Origin: a bacterium
GTDB lineage: Bacteria > Patescibacteriota > Saccharimonadia > Saccharimonadales > Saccharimonadaceae
Direction of reading: 5' to 3'
NCBI GenBank assembly: GCA_030429445.1
Contig: JAUIFG010000001.1
Span: 112,981-176,980, forward strand
Length of the DNA: 64,000 bases
Below the pieces are notes generated by a model. The model was not told the origin of the DNA, ran no database searches, and saw only the letters and a list, made by a program, of their open reading frames with translations. Shown here piece by piece: positions 63,501 through 64,000 of the stretch. The position numbers and the translations under genes are program-made. Numbering within the stretch: the first letter of the stretch is position 1; each line of letters opens with the position of its first letter.

Positions 63501-63866
63501 ATGAAAAAAATCACGGCAATCACAGTAAGTCTGTTAATTATGATGGGGGTTGTTGCAATGCCAACAGCTGTCGTATATGCCGATGCCGCGAGTGTCATCA
63601 AGGGCGGTGTTGATGAGATTAATGACGGTAATGACGTACCCCTAGAGGAGCAGATTAGAACTATTGTGAACATAATGTTGTTTCTACTCGGTGCAATTGC
63701 CGTTCTGATGATTATCATCGGCGGCATCCGTTATGCAACGAGTAACGGTGACGCTAACAATACAAAGGCCGCAAAAGACATCATTCTTTATGCCGTTGTC
63801 GGTCTCGTTGTTGCCATACTTTCTTATGCCATTGTTGGCTTTGTCCTCGATGCCTTTTCGGGTTAA
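63501..63866 (+). CDS. VirB2-like T4SS pilin
   Basis: 121 residues with a strong AGGAGG ribosome-binding site at 63492-63497. Signal peptide to about 'AVVYADA', a short acidic stretch, then 'IIGGIRYATSNGDANNTKAA' between two hydrophobic helices. No cysteine, unlike the pilin genes before it. The good Shine-Dalgarno sequence and the weak terminator after it suggest high expression; it may be the major subunit. Confidence 0.83.
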   Translation: MKKITAITVSLLIMMGVVAMPTAVVYADAASVIKGGVDEINDGNDVPLEEQIRTIVNIMLFLLGAIAVLMIIIGGIRYATSNGDANNTKAAKDIILYAVVGLVVAILSYAIVGFVLDAFSG

Positions 63867-63873
63867 GTTATCT

Positions 63874-63899
63874 AGGGCTTAACAAAACATAAGCTTTTT
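63874..63899 (+). terminator. weak intrinsic terminator after the 63501 pilin gene
   Basis: GGGCTTA and TAAGCTT form a 5-base-pair stem extended by G-T pairs around an eight-base loop, followed by a run of T. It may end the operon only partly, since another pilin-like gene follows in the same direction. Confidence 0.4.
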
Positions 63900-63945
63900 G
63901 GTATAAGTAGACATAGATTAATACAAAAGTGAAAGGTATTACAGA

Positions 63946-64000
63946 ATGAAAAAGTTAAAAAAGTTATTATCGACGGCCCTCATGGTGCCAGCATTTGCAC
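63946..64000 (+). CDS. start of a further secreted (probably pilin-like) protein
   Basis: The ATG at 63946 opens a frame running off the window: MKKLKKLLSTALMVPAFA. Basic residues and a hydrophobic core mark a signal peptide like those of the preceding pilin genes. GAAAGG lies upstream (63931-63936), 9 bases from the ATG. Its position suggests a seventh member of the array; the mature part is not visible. Confidence 0.6.
   Translation, partial: MKKLKKLLSTALMVPAFA

Noticed and set aside
1..64000. Recoded TGA (glycine) as in Gracilibacteria/SR1
   Set aside because: Conserved genes such as ugd end at TGA at the expected length and no in-frame TGA is needed to extend known families; Trp is encoded by TGG.
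1..64000. tRNA genes, CRISPR arrays, insertion sequences
   Set aside because: Intergenic gaps are mostly under 280 bases and none shows cloverleaf, regular repeat-spacer or transposase signals.

Overview
The window looks like a chromosomal segment of a Candidate Phyla Radiation bacterium, most probably Saccharibacteria (TM7). This rests on gene content, not on a database search. The pointers are: TGA is used as an ordinary stop, which argues against the recoded Gracilibacteria/SR1; a type IV secretion system (T4SS)-like locus of CPR style (PrgI, VirB4, VirB6-like and T4SS-pilin proteins) with no DNA-transfer genes; many secreted Cys-rich proteins; a secreted protein of a type I know mainly from Actinobacteria, the usual hosts of Saccharibacteria; and tightly packed genes. 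The replication origin lies inside the window: rpmH-rnpA-yidC-khpB run left and dnaA-dnaN-recF run right from about 33.5 kb, with DnaA boxes on both sides of dnaA. No tRNA, rRNA, CRISPR array, integrase or insertion sequence was seen.

Left part (1-31.3 kb): surface polysaccharide. It opens with the end of rfbD, then rfbA and ugd (dTDP-rhamnose and UDP-glucuronate supply). Three membrane-anchored proteins of unknown role follow, two of them lying between a 5' fragment of a GT2 glycosyltransferase gene and an intact GT2 gene with the identical 5' end. Next is a sulfate-activation operon: a fused ATP sulfurylase/APS kinase, CysQ and a tandem DUF2061 protein. A nitroreductase / LPG-synthase-TM flippase-like / polysaccharide pyruvyltransferase operon follows, then multi-pass membrane proteins, a two-gene unit for secreted proteins (13.7-16.4 kb), and a nine-gene minus-strand operon (26.3 to 16.4 kb) holding DegT aminotransferase, methyltransferase, WbqC, a PLP-fold protein, a sulfotransferase, three GT2 enzymes and a large membrane protein. 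A Wzm/Wzt-type ABC exporter and two further glycosyltransferases complete the set. Together they suggest an ABC-exported, rhamnose/uronate-containing, pyruvylated and sulfated cell-surface glycan. The DegT gene is split by a -1 frameshift at an A8 run.

Right part (37.4-64 kb): secretion and attachment. A minus-strand operon encodes a lipoprotein, a VirB6-like protein, PrgI, a TraC-like protein, the VirB4 ATPase, a 984-residue membrane protein ending in an M23 peptidase, a lysozyme plus M15-like peptidoglycan hydrolase, and a beta-rich membrane protein. A second VirB6-like protein and a second giant membrane protein lie at 54.5-59.4 kb. Between them are a small basic protein with its own strong promoter, structured leader and terminator, a short M16-like metalloprotease and a Cys-rich secreted esterase. 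From 60.5 kb at least seven tandem VirB2-like pilin genes run off the end of the window; the first carries a 300-residue Cys-rich ectodomain. No relaxase, VirD4 or VirB11 is present, so the machine is more likely used for attachment or effector delivery than for conjugation.

Many genes, though not the housekeeping ones at the origin, start 6-7 nt after a TATAAT-like -10 box and lack a Shine-Dalgarno sequence, so leaderless transcripts appear common.
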